From Terriglobia bacterium (GTDB taxonomy: Bacteria > Acidobacteriota > Terriglobia > Terriglobales > Acidobacteriaceae): a DNA stretch of 36,185 nt. Below the pieces are notes generated by a model. The model was given only the letters and a program-made list of their open reading frames with translations, was not told the origin of the DNA and ran no database searches. The DNA lies in contig JAIQFA010000053.1 of NCBI GenBank assembly GCA_020073525.1, positions 1 to 36,185 on the forward strand, read 5' to 3'. Position numbers and translations under genes: made by a program. Of this stretch, positions 15,030 to 22,445 are shown piece by piece (the first letter of the stretch is position 1; each line of letters begins with the position of its first letter).

Positions 15030-16697
15030 TCACGGGCTCTCCATAGTCTCGACCACGCGTTCGAGCAGAGTCTTTCCGGAAAATGGTTTGCGCATGAACT
15101 TGAGCACGCCCGCGCTGGTGCGGACGAGCGCTTGCTGGTAGCCGGAAATCAACAGAACTTTCAAGCCCGGCTGTTGCCGCAGCAACGCTTCCGCGAGTTC
15201 CTGCCCATTCATTCCCGGCATGGTGCAGTTGGCAATCAGCAGATCGACGCCGCCGGAGCGTTCCGCGAAGACTTTCAGCGCTTGTTTCCCGCCAGAAGCG
15301 GGCAAGATCCGGTAACCGGCGTCCCGCAAGATATGCTGCATCGATCTGCGCGTTGTGGCATGGTCGTCCGCCAGCAAAATGGTTTTGCCGCGGGATTCAT
15401 GAACCGCCGCGTCCACTAGCGTCCCCGACGGCGGGACGGACCGGTCCGGAGACGCGTCGATTCCCGGCAAAAATACTTCAATGCAGGTACCGCGTCCCGG
15501 CTCGCTCTCGACTTCGATCTTCCCATTCGCTTCGCTGACGATGCGTTGCACCGTCGCCAGGCCGAGCCCCGTGCCCTTTCCCGGATTCTTGGTGGTGAAA
15601 AAAGGCTCAAACAGCCGCCTGCGAGTCCTCGCATCCATCCCGCAGCCGTTGTCTTGCACCTTCAGCGACACGGCGCGCCGTTGTCTCGCGGGCTCAACTT
15701 CACCGGGAAGTTCCACCACGCGCGTGCTCAGCCTGATCGTTCCTCCCTGCGGCATTGCGTCGCGCGCGTTCAGCACCAGGTTCATGAGGATCTGTCGCAG
15801 TTGAGCCGCGTCCGCGAGCACCAATCCCGCGTCGGAGTCGAGTTCAGATACCAGTTCCACCTGCTCGCCGATCAGCCGCCGCAACAGATTTTCCGTGGAC
15901 GCCACAATTTCGTTGATCAGGATCGGGTGCGGCTCTGCCGCCTGCTTGCGCGCAATGGCCAGGAGTTGCTGCGTCAACGCTGCCCCCTGCTCGCCCGCCA
16001 TGCGGACTTCTTCCACGTGCTGGCACAGTAGGCTCCGCTCCAGCCCGATATTCTCCAAGTGAGGGTTCTCCAACGCGGCGCTGAGCAGGTCGCAGTACAG
16101 CAGGATGCCGGTCAGAAGGTTATTGAAGTCGTGTGCGATTCCCCCTGCCAGGCGTCCGATCACTTCCATCTTCTCGGCTTCGCGCAGATGTTCTTCCACC
16201 TGTTTGCGCTCGGTTGCATCTGCGAGCATCGCAATCAGGAAGGCGGCCTGGTGTCCCCCGCCGCGCCCGAGCGACATCGTGAGATGTCCCCAGAACTCGG
16301 AACCGTCCTTGCGCCGGTAGCGCTTTTCCGTTTCGACCGATTCGCGCTCGCCCCGCATCAGTTCGTCCAGGAATCGATGTTCTGGCGAAAGATGGTCTGA
16401 CGAAGAATGTTCTGACAAGAAGTTGCTGTCATCGAGATCAGGGCCAATTTCCGCGCCTTCTCCCGGATGGAACTCGCCAACTCTTGCTCCCTCCAATTCT
16501 GGTGAGCTGTAGCCGAGCATTTTGCTGAGCGCGGGATTGGCTTCCAGAATCTGGCCGTTGAGCTGGCAAATCGCGATGCCAACCGCGGCCCCCTCAAACA
16601 TCGCCTGGAAATGCCGAGTGCGCTCGTAGCGTATCGCAGGAAATTGGGTGACTACGTCCATGCCAGCACCACTCCTCCAATTCAGCGTTCCGCTCAT
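15030..16697 (-). CDS. Hybrid sensor histidine kinase (PAS-HisKA-HATPase-receiver) with Asn at the phosphoacceptor site
   Basis: This is a 555-residue soluble kinase. A PAS domain (about 28-165) is followed by a HisKA domain with GGIAHDFNNLL (H189), then the ATPase: N-box LMNLVLNARDAM (N310), G1 DNGCGM, G2 GKGTGLGLATV. A C-terminal receiver (about 438-552) keeps the acidic pair (LLADDHA), Ser (LLISGY) and Lys (FMRKPF, K537). The phosphoacceptor is Asn490 (DLLIANCTMPGMNG; codon AAC at 15230-15228), so this receiver should not be phosphorylated. A second in-frame ATG at 16661, 12 nt after GGAGG, is an alternative start. The NtrC-type gene follows after 127 bp and encodes its likely target. The HDFNN H-box type is common in kinases paired with sigma-54 regulators. 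Confidence 0.94.
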   Translation of the reverse strand: MSGTLNWRSGAGMDVVTQFPAIRYERTRHFQAMFEGAAVGIAICQLNGQILEANPALSKMLGYSSPELEGARVGEFHPGEGAEIGPDLDDSNFLSEHSSSDHLSPEHRFLDELMRGERESVETEKRYRRKDGSEFWGHLTMSLGRGGGHQAAFLIAMLADATERKQVEEHLREAEKMEVIGRLAGGIAHDFNNLLTGILLYCDLLSAALENPHLENIGLERSLLCQHVEEVRMAGEQGAALTQQLLAIARKQAAEPHPILINEIVASTENLLRRLIGEQVELVSELDSDAGLVLADAAQLRQILMNLVLNARDAMPQGGTIRLSTRVVELPGEVEPARQRRAVSLKVQDNGCGMDARTRRRLFEPFFTTKNPGKGTGLGLATVQRIVSEANGKIEVESEPGRGTCIEVFLPGIDASPDRSVPPSGTLVDAAVHESRGKTILLADDHATTRRSMQHILRDAGYRILPASGGKQALKVFAERSGGVDLLIANCTMPGMNGQELAEALLRQQPGLKVLLISGYQQALVRTSAGVLKFMRKPFSGKTLLERVVETMESP

Positions 16698-17109
16698 TCA
16701 TCGCTACATCCGCTCACGGTCGGAAGAAGCCGCAACGAGCACGGGTAGCGTAGAACCGTCGCGATTCCAAGCTGGGAAAAATCGGCCTCCAATTTTTCCG
16801 CGAATGAACCGCGCAAAACCTGATTAGAGAAAGTGTAGTGGGAATGCCATCGCCGCTAAGTGCGGGCCATCACATCCAATTTGTGATGATTTCGGGAGGG
16901 CTTGGGCGACGAAAAAGGAGGGAATGAAGACGTCGGCGCCATTGCCGGGATGCCAATACGGGAGAGCAAAACCGCCCCAATTCGGAATCCACTCCCGTAG
17001 AGACGGGGCTTGCCCCGTCTAGCTCAGGCAAAAGAGCAATCCCGCACAAAGGGGAGTAGATATGCGACAACAAACTCCCTGAGACCGTCTAGAATATGCC
17101 GGAGAGTCC
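16698..17109. other. Intergenic region between divergent kinase and lipoprotein genes
   Basis: About 410 bp upstream of both the hybrid kinase (minus) and the lipoprotein (plus). It must hold both promoters, but no clear sigma-70 or sigma-54 box can be assigned. The only recognisable structure is the palindromic repeat at 16997-17022. No convincing open frame was found. Confidence 0.45.
16997..17022. repeat. AGACGGGGC palindromic mini-repeat
   Basis: The core AGACGGGGCTTGCCCCGTCT at 17001-17020 is identical to the first copy at 14949-14968 and is preceded by gtag as in other copies. It lies 88 bp upstream of the lipoprotein start codon. Confidence 0.85.
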
Positions 17110-17673
17110 ATGCCCTCCTATACCGTTAGCACCGCCGTCGTTTTGCTGACGCTCAGCTTCCTGTGCGCCTGCGCCCGCCCGCCCGCGGAAAATGCAAACT
17201 CCCCCAATTCGCAAAATCTCCCCTTTGACCGCCAGCGCTCGACGGGCGTTTCCCCCAGCCAGTCACTGATTCCCTCGACCACAAAATTGCCCGAGGGAAC
17301 CCCCATCCCGATTCGTCTCCAGAGCGCCGTTTCGAGCGCATCGTCGCACGCCGGCGACACCTTCCAGGCAATCATTGACGAACCCGTCGTGGTCGACGGC
17401 CAGACGCTCGTCCCCCCGGGAACTCCTGCCACCGGCCGCGTCCTCGAAGCCAAGCCCTCCCAACGCTCGCTCGAACCCGGCTACCTGCGGATCGTCCTTG
17501 TGAGTTTGAACGTGGATGGCAAGCCGGTGATGATCGAGACCTCCAGCATTTTCGCCAAAGGCGGCTCGCGCGAGAGTAGAGCCCCGGCGACCGGCGTCGG
17601 TCAGAAAGATGTCGTGTTCAGTGTGGATCGCCGTCTGAGCTTCCGCCTCGCTCAGTCCGTGGATTTACAATAG
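17110..17673 (+). CDS. Putative lipoprotein with a VirB10/TrbI-like beta domain
   Basis: This is a 187-residue exported protein. The N-terminus SYTVSTAVVLLTLSFLCAC is a signal peptide ending in a plausible lipobox (L-C-A-C, Cys 21). A Pro/Ser/Asn-rich linker follows. The conserved part reads LPEGTPIPIRLQSAVSSASS, then HAGDTFQAIIDEPVVVDGQT, LVPPGTPATGRVLEAKPSQR and GYLRIVLVSLNVDGKPVMIE. This pattern (threshold of polar strands, GDxFxAxLxxPVxVDGxxLVPxGTxVxGRV) is common in acidobacterial surface proteins and resembles the beta-barrel part of VirB10/TrbI. No secretion genes are nearby, so it is probably a stand-alone envelope protein. The ATG has GGAGAG 3 nt upstream. Confidence 0.8.
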   Translation: MPSYTVSTAVVLLTLSFLCACARPPAENANSPNSQNLPFDRQRSTGVSPSQSLIPSTTKLPEGTPIPIRLQSAVSSASSHAGDTFQAIIDEPVVVDGQTLVPPGTPATGRVLEAKPSQRSLEPGYLRIVLVSLNVDGKPVMIETSSIFAKGGSRESRAPATGVGQKDVVFSVDRRLSFRLAQSVDLQ

Positions 17674-17727
17674 TCGGATCAACGCCGGTTCTTTGCCGGA
17701 GCAGCGTCACCGAAAGGGAGCCAGATC

Positions 17728-17877
17728 ATGCTTTGGACCATAGCCGTAATTCTCGTCATCCTCTGGCTATTGGGGATGGTTTCTTTTCACGTGCTGGGCG
17801 CGTACGTGCATCTTCTACTTTTACTCGCAATTATTGTGGTGCTCATCAGAATCATCCAAGGCCGCAATCCGATCTAG
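17728..17877 (+). CDS. Lmo0937-family small membrane protein (DUF5670-like)
   Basis: A 49-residue protein starting MLWTIAVILVILWLLGMVSF and ending RIIQGRNPI. It has two hydrophobic helices separated by a short HVLGAYVH turn, with a basic C-terminus. The pattern MLWTIxVILxxLWxLGxxS...GxxIHxLLVxAxxxxxIRxxxG is that of the Lmo0937 family, whose function is unknown; members are widespread and often stress-associated. The start is ATG at 17728 with AAAGGGAG 7 nt upstream. It lies 54 bp downstream of the lipoprotein gene and converges with the NIPSNAP gene, only 7 bp away. Confidence 0.88.
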   Translation: MLWTIAVILVILWLLGMVSFHVLGAYVHLLLLLAIIVVLIRIIQGRNPI

Positions 17878-17884
17878 TTCCCGT

Positions 17885-18199
17885 TCACCAGTGGACCAGA
17901 TTCTCGGGGTCTTCTACCAGGACCACGTCATATTTCTCCAGCATCGGCATCAGGACGTTCTCCAGTTCGCTCTTCCATAATTCCCCTTCATAGAACTTTG
18001 CTTTCATCGGCTCGCGGGAAGCAAGATCAGGAAAGCCGCGCATAAAAAAGAAGGTATCGGGATCTTCGATGGAAAGAAACGGACCCAGGATTTTCATTCC
18101 GATTTCCGCGTGTGCCGGGATCGACTTGGCGAAGAATATCTCAAGGAACTCGGCACGCTTGCCGGCTTTGGTTCTGTAAGTGCGCATTTCGATGATCAT
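17885..18199 (-). CDS. NIPSNAP family protein
   Basis: This 104-residue protein has a ferredoxin-like (dimeric alpha/beta barrel) fold. The N-terminus MIIEMRTYRTKAGKRAEFLE is the classic NIPSNAP strand-helix start, followed by FFAKSIPAHAEIGMKILGPF and DTFFFMRGFPDLASREPMKA. Bacterial members are of unclear function, possibly small-molecule binding or monooxygenase-like. The start chosen is ATG at 18199-18197 with GAGG 6 nt upstream; a TTG two codons earlier is possible but less likely. Upstream is a decayed fragment of the duplicated domain from the neighbouring gene. Confidence 0.88.
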   Translation of the reverse strand: MIIEMRTYRTKAGKRAEFLEIFFAKSIPAHAEIGMKILGPFLSIEDPDTFFFMRGFPDLASREPMKAKFYEGELWKSELENVLMPMLEKYDVVLVEDPENLVHW

Positions 18200-18219
18200 C
18201 TGCAACCTCGTGGCGGAGT

Positions 18220-18279
18220 TCAGCGCGCTTTGTCAGATTCATCTTTCACTCGCGTGAATTGTTCGATGAAGTTTACTCG
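18220..18279 (-). pseudogene. Orphan third copy of the end of the duplicated domain
   Basis: On the minus strand this stretch reads VNFIEQFTRVKDES followed by DKAR and a stop at 18222-18220. It matches VNFVEQFTRMKDDES, the end of the second domain copy in the gene at 18309-19988. At DNA level 18239-18277 matches 18853-18891 at 34 of 39 positions. No other part of the domain is present, so it is a leftover of a former third copy or of a paralogous gene. Confidence 0.8.
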
Positions 18280-18308
18280 GCTGACAGTCGTGGCATGCCT
18301 CGGCTCGC

Positions 18309-19988
18309 TTATCGCCCTCCCGGATTCGCTGGCGGCTGCCCCTTGCTCGTCGGCGGAACAATTCCATTCATCCGCAAATACTCCACCATTTGCCCATAGT
18401 GATCTGATGCGTGCGCGCAGCTGAAGCTCGCCATCGCCAGCCGCGTATTCATAAACGGTATGGGCGGCTTGACGAGTGGAGTCACGGCATTCCTCGCTGT
18501 GAGCGTCGCAAATGCCTTGTGCCCGAGCGCGAACGAATCCCTCAAATATTTCAGGATCTGCTCTTTGGTCTGAATATCGTCCGGCCCGTTTGTCGTCCCT
18601 GCGAGAGTCACGCCGGCTGGCGGAGCCTGCCCGAGGATTGCGCTATAAAACACGAAATTCGCCGTCGCCACGTGCTTCACTTCTTGCGCGAACGTCCTCA
18701 CTCCCTTGTATTCGCCGTTCGTGGGCGCGAACGAGTACTTATCCTCCGGCATCGCCTCCGCCGCTGGCACAAATTGATTCTCTACAATTCTCATTTGTGT
18801 TTCCATCACCGACGCGATCGTCGGCGCCGGCTCTGCCAGCGGCTTCGATTCGTCATCCTTCATTCGTGTGAATTGCTCGACGAAGTTTACTTCCCAGGTC
18901 TTGCCCCCGTCCTCGGAGAATGACTGTTCAAAATGGCACGAATTCGGAGCAATCTCCGAGAAGACAAATCGAACAAGAATGGCTCGGCCATTGAATGTTT
19001 CCTGGTCGTAAAACTCGCCGCGTCCATTTTTGAACTCGCCAATCGTGGGCTGGGTCAGGATCCCGTCGTGGCTGTTGGCAAAATTGAAGCTCCACTGGTG
19101 GGATTGAGGATTGTATAGGCGAAGAGACAAGCCTTCGAAGTGACCGGCCGTGCCATCGACTTCGACTTCGACCAGATTGGCGCGGCCGTTCCAAACCTTG
19201 CGGACGACGGAAGTGCCTTCATATTCGGCCCAAGTGTGGGAGCCAGTTAAGGGATGGACGAGGCGCGACAGGTGATTTGCCCAGACGCCAATGTCGAAGT
19301 CAAAGTCATGTTGTCCATCTGGTTCCGTAGGATTTGGAAGGTTGGCTCTGGATGGCTCCTGCTGTGTGATTTCCGGTTCGTCTTTGACCCGGGTGTCGAT
19401 TGCGATCCAATTCACTTCCCAAGTCTTGCCTCCATCATCGGAGAAGGCCTGTTCAAAGCGGCACGAATTCGGAGTGATGTCCGAGATTACGAATCGAACG
19501 AAGATGGCGCGGCCATTCAGGGTTTCCTGGTCGTAAAACTCGCCGCGTCCATTCTTGAACTCGCCGATCGTGGGCTGGCTTAGGGTGCCGCCGTTGCTGC
19601 TGGCAAAATTTAGGCTCCACTGGTGGGATTGGGGATTGTAGAGACGCAGGTTCAGACCTTCGAAGTGACCTCCCGGGCCATCGGCTTCGAGCTCTACGAG
19701 ATTGGCCCGGCCATTCCAAACCTTTCGGACAATGGTAGTGCCTTCATATTCGATCCAGGTAGTGGAGCTAGTGAGCGGATGCACTAGGCGCTTGAGGTGA
19801 GTTTTCCAAGTACCAATCTCGAAGTCAAAATCGTGCTGCCCATCCCGTTCTGCGGCGGCTTCTTGAGGTTTCGCTGCCGTTGAATTCGTCTGTGCTGGTC
19901 CCGGAACCGAGCAAGCGAGAAAGATCAGAGTACCAGCGAAGAAACAGCCCCGAACTCTCTTGCGTCCTCCATATCCCTTTCCTGTCAT
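18309..19988 (-). CDS. Exported protein with two tandem near-identical domains and a C-terminal DinB-like domain
   Basis: A 559-residue protein. The N-terminus has a signal peptide (GCFFAGTLIFLACSVPGPAQ; Cys 26 may be a lipobox). Residues about 49-203 and 224-378 are two copies of one roughly 155-residue domain, about three quarters identical by eye (both contain VRKVWNGRANLVE, LRLYNPQSHQWS, QPTIGEFKNGRGEFYDQET). The domain resembles DUF1579/lipocalin-like proteins. Residues about 393-545 are a DinB-like helical bundle (VKHVATANFVFYSAILGQ, AHASDHYGQMVEYLRMNGIV), with His residues at positions usual for the metal triad. The start is ATG at 19988-19986, with GGAGG 6 nt upstream. It is divergent from an HxlR regulator. 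Function unknown. Confidence 0.88.
   Translation of the reverse strand: MTGKGYGGRKRVRGCFFAGTLIFLACSVPGPAQTNSTAAKPQEAAAERDGQHDFDFEIGTWKTHLKRLVHPLTSSTTWIEYEGTTIVRKVWNGRANLVELEADGPGGHFEGLNLRLYNPQSHQWSLNFASSNGGTLSQPTIGEFKNGRGEFYDQETLNGRAIFVRFVISDITPNSCRFEQAFSDDGGKTWEVNWIAIDTRVKDEPEITQQEPSRANLPNPTEPDGQHDFDFDIGVWANHLSRLVHPLTGSHTWAEYEGTSVVRKVWNGRANLVEVEVDGTAGHFEGLSLRLYNPQSHQWSFNFANSHDGILTQPTIGEFKNGRGEFYDQETFNGRAILVRFVFSEIAPNSCHFEQSFSEDGGKTWEVNFVEQFTRMKDDESKPLAEPAPTIASVMETQMRIVENQFVPAAEAMPEDKYSFAPTNGEYKGVRTFAQEVKHVATANFVFYSAILGQAPPAGVTLAGTTNGPDDIQTKEQILKYLRDSFALGHKAFATLTARNAVTPLVKPPIPFMNTRLAMASFSCAHASDHYGQMVEYLRMNGIVPPTSKGQPPANPGGR
18855..19844. repeat. Intragenic tandem duplication, two units of about 465 bp
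   Basis: Units at about 19380-19844 and 18855-19319 encode the two copies of the same domain and are separated by a 60 bp Pro/Glu-rich linker. Long stretches are nearly identical at DNA level, for example those encoding IGEFKNGRGEFYDQET. The similarity points to a fairly recent duplication. Confidence 0.88.
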
Positions 19989-20047
19989 CTGCAGCCTCCG
20001 TCCGCATGCTTGCGCGGCGAGCGCAAAAAAACAAGAATGCACCTTTC

Positions 20048-20062
20048 GGTAATTCAGTTACC
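20048..20062. promoter_or_regulatory. Candidate HxlR operator
   Basis: The palindrome ggtaattcagttacc (GGTAA-N5-TTACC) lies 2 bp upstream of the HxlR start codon in the 76 bp gap to the divergent DinB-domain gene. HxlR-type regulators are winged-helix dimers that usually autoregulate and bind short palindromes, so binding here would control both genes. Inferred from position and symmetry only. Confidence 0.5.
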
Positions 20063-20064
20063 TT

Positions 20065-20463
20065 ATGGTTATGGAACCCCGTCCTGACGAACGAAGTGCC
20101 GACGTACCGCAACTGGCTGTGGCAACGAAGTGCCCGCTGACAGCGGCGCTGATCGCCATTGGCGGCAAATGGAACTTGATCTGTCTCTATTGGCTCGATT
20201 CCGGTACGCGCCGCTTCAACGAACTGCGGCGGTTGATGCCCGACATTTCCCACAAGGTGCTGGCCGCGACGCTCCGCAGTCTGGAGCAGGAGGGGCTGAT
20301 CTGTCGCACGGTTTATGCTGAGGTCCCGCCTCGGGTTGAGTACCGAATCTCTGGCCACGGAGAAACCGTGCGCCCGATTCTCCAGTCGGTTCGAGTCTGG
20401 GGACAGGAGCACCTCGAGTGGAAGCGACTCGAGAACGAGACCGAGCAGTCCAAGCAGGCCTGA
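20065..20463 (+). CDS. HxlR family winged-helix transcriptional regulator
   Basis: A 132-residue DNA-binding protein of the HxlR/MarR-like group. Family features in order: CPLTAALIAIGGKWNLICLY (the conserved Cys-Pro and IGGKW), RRFNELRRLMPDISHKVLAA (helix-turn-helix), TLRSLEQEGLICRTVYAEVP and PRVEYRISGHGETVRPIL (wing and dimer helix). In some members the conserved Cys (C23 here) senses oxidants or electrophiles. The ATG at 20065 has no clear ribosome binding site and lies 2 bp after a palindrome; a second ATG two codons on is an alternative. It is divergent from the duplicated-domain/DinB gene, its probable target. Confidence 0.93.
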   Translation: MVMEPRPDERSADVPQLAVATKCPLTAALIAIGGKWNLICLYWLDSGTRRFNELRRLMPDISHKVLAATLRSLEQEGLICRTVYAEVPPRVEYRISGHGETVRPILQSVRVWGQEHLEWKRLENETEQSKQA

Positions 20464-20475
20464 TTCGTTCCGAGT

Positions 20476-22356
20476 TCAGGCCGTCATCTCCTCGCCCTCT
20501 TTCTCCTTACGCTCCGCTTTCACCGATACTGTGGGCAGTCGCAAGCGGAAAGTCGTTCCAGTTCCGACGATGGATTCGAACTCCACCGAGCCATAGTGCC
20601 ACTGCATGATCTGATACGTCTGTGCCAGGCCGATTCCGCTTCCACCTTTATCGCCTTTGGTGGTGTAGTATAGTTCGAAAATCTTCTCCTGCGCTTCGGG
20701 CGGAATACCGCAGCCCTGGTCCGTCACTTCGGCGAGAATCATTTCTTCATCGCGTCGCACCTTGAGCGTCAACGTGCCTCCCTCGCTCATCGACTGCACA
20801 CCGTTCAGCACCAGATTCAAAATCGCCTGCTTCATCAGGTCCGCATCCACGCGCACCATCAGCGGCTCGTCTTCCGGGGGCAGTTCCTGCACCACACGCA
20901 CGCCGTGGCGCGAGGCATCGGGTGCGGCTAGCGTCGATACATTCTCCAGAATTCTCCGCAAGTCCACGTCTTCCAGCCGCAAATCGCGCGGACGAGTGAA
21001 GTCCACCAGGATTTGCACCACGCGGTCGAGACGGTGAATTTCGTTGCCAATGATATCCATATGGCGGCGTGTGTCGGGATCGTCCTGCTGCAGCTTGTTT
21101 TGCAGTAACTGCAGGTGCAGCACGATGGCGTTGATGGGGTTCTTCACCTCGTGGGCCACGCCTCGGGTCACCCGTCCGCTGGCGGAAAGACGGCGTGAGA
21201 CCTCAATCTCGTCCTCGATGCGCCGCACCGACTCGGCATCGCGCATGGTAAGCAGCGCGCCAATCGGCGTGCCTTTTTCCTGAATGAAATCGAGCGACAC
21301 CTGGACCCGCCGGCCATCGACAGCATCGAATTCGTACTGCGCCAACTGCCGCTGCTTCTGAAAGGCGGGTAGAACCACCGCGCCCAAAACTGTTCCATCG
21401 GAAAAGATTTCCTCCGCGGTATGTCCTAAAATTTCGCGGCGCGGGCGCCCCAGAAATTTTTCCGCCGAGGCGCTCACCAGCACCACCCGCGAATCACGCG
21501 TGAACAGCATGAGCCCGTCCTGCAGTTTGGTCATGACCTGCTCGACGTTGTCTTTCAACGCGGAAAAAATCTCGTTGGTATCGCGAATCTGCCGGCCCAG
21601 GTGCGCGATTTTCAGCGACACCAGCCCAACCTCGTCCTCCGAACCGGATTCTTCTTCCGGTAATAGATCTCCCGCACTCGCGCTGTCGAGGTTGCGGCTG
21701 ATCGCCTTCAGTGGACCAAGCGCCACATTGGAAACCACAGCCGCCAGAACCAGCGAGCAAAAAATCGCGACCACCGAGAAAAAAGCCGCCTGCTGCAGTT
21801 TCGGAGTAAGTTCATTGCGTAGAAAAACCGTGTTCACGCCAACCCGAACACTGCCAAACGCTCGCCCATCGAGTTCGAGTCCGACGCGTACGTCATAAAC
21901 GATGGCGGGTCCGTAGATCATGCGGAGTTGGCGGCGGAAATTCGCGTCGTGCAACACGTTTAGAGAAGGGCGCTCGGGAACCAGTTTGCCGTTGAACGCC
22001 GGATTCGTATCCAGAATCGCCACTCCGTTGGGATCAACAACGGCGGCATCGTAGATGATGCGAGAGTTAGCGACCACCGATTCCAGCATGTCATTCAGGT
22101 TGGTATCGGTCTGCAGATAAGTTGTGATGGCGGCCCGCATCGCCTTGGGATCGCTGGTGTCGATGCGCGTGCTGGTCAGATCGGGCACCGCTTTGGACGC
22201 CGTATATTCCAGTTGGTTGGTGAGTTGGGAAGCGGTTTCATCGGCCCACAGCAAGCGCTGGGTCAGCAGTTGCGACAGGTAGATCCAGGAAAAGCCGACC
22301 ACGAGCGCCGTGAACAGTGTGGTGATCACGAGCACGATGATGAATTTGCGGCTCAT
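20476..22356 (-). CDS. Membrane sensor histidine kinase (HAMP-PAS-HisKA-HATPase)
   Basis: This is a 626-residue kinase. TM1 is about 5-28, a periplasmic sensor about 29-188, TM2 about 189-212, HAMP about 213-265 and PAS about 270-375. HisKA carries RGVAHEVKNPINAIVLHLQL (H402), and the ATPase has NLVLNGVQSM (N518), DQGCGIP and GGSGIGLAQT. The HEVKNP H-box is typical of NtrB/ZraS-like kinases that phosphorylate sigma-54 regulators. The NtrC-type gene lies directly upstream on the same strand, so they form a pair. The chosen start is ATG at 22356-22354 (MSRKFIIVLV), immediately before TM1. No ribosome binding site is visible because a palindromic repeat ends 7 bp before the codon. The charged C-terminal tail is unusual. 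Confidence 0.94.
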   Translation of the reverse strand: MSRKFIIVLVITTLFTALVVGFSWIYLSQLLTQRLLWADETASQLTNQLEYTASKAVPDLTSTRIDTSDPKAMRAAITTYLQTDTNLNDMLESVVANSRIIYDAAVVDPNGVAILDTNPAFNGKLVPERPSLNVLHDANFRRQLRMIYGPAIVYDVRVGLELDGRAFGSVRVGVNTVFLRNELTPKLQQAAFFSVVAIFCSLVLAAVVSNVALGPLKAISRNLDSASAGDLLPEEESGSEDEVGLVSLKIAHLGRQIRDTNEIFSALKDNVEQVMTKLQDGLMLFTRDSRVVLVSASAEKFLGRPRREILGHTAEEIFSDGTVLGAVVLPAFQKQRQLAQYEFDAVDGRRVQVSLDFIQEKGTPIGALLTMRDAESVRRIEDEIEVSRRLSASGRVTRGVAHEVKNPINAIVLHLQLLQNKLQQDDPDTRRHMDIIGNEIHRLDRVVQILVDFTRPRDLRLEDVDLRRILENVSTLAAPDASRHGVRVVQELPPEDEPLMVRVDADLMKQAILNLVLNGVQSMSEGGTLTLKVRRDEEMILAEVTDQGCGIPPEAQEKIFELYYTTKGDKGGSGIGLAQTYQIMQWHYGSVEFESIVGTGTTFRLRLPTVSVKAERKEKEGEEMTA

Positions 22357-22362
22357 TTTAAA

Positions 22363-22433
22363 GTAGAGACGCGGCTTGCCGCGTCTCCGCGTGCAGCGCA
22401 TCCAAGTGGAGACGGGGCAAGCCCCGTCTCTAC
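22363..22433. repeat. 71 bp two-hairpin repeat between the NtrC-type and kinase genes
   Basis: The element is bounded by gtagagac (22363-22370) and gtctctac (22426-22433) and contains two palindromes with cores GACGCGGCTTGCCGCGTC and GACGGGGCAAGCCCCGTC. It nearly fills the 89 bp gap: 12 bp from the NtrC-type stop codon and 6 bp from the kinase ATG. It is the complete form of the mini-repeat family in this window. Confidence 0.88.
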
Positions 22434-22445
22434 AGAAACTGTTTC

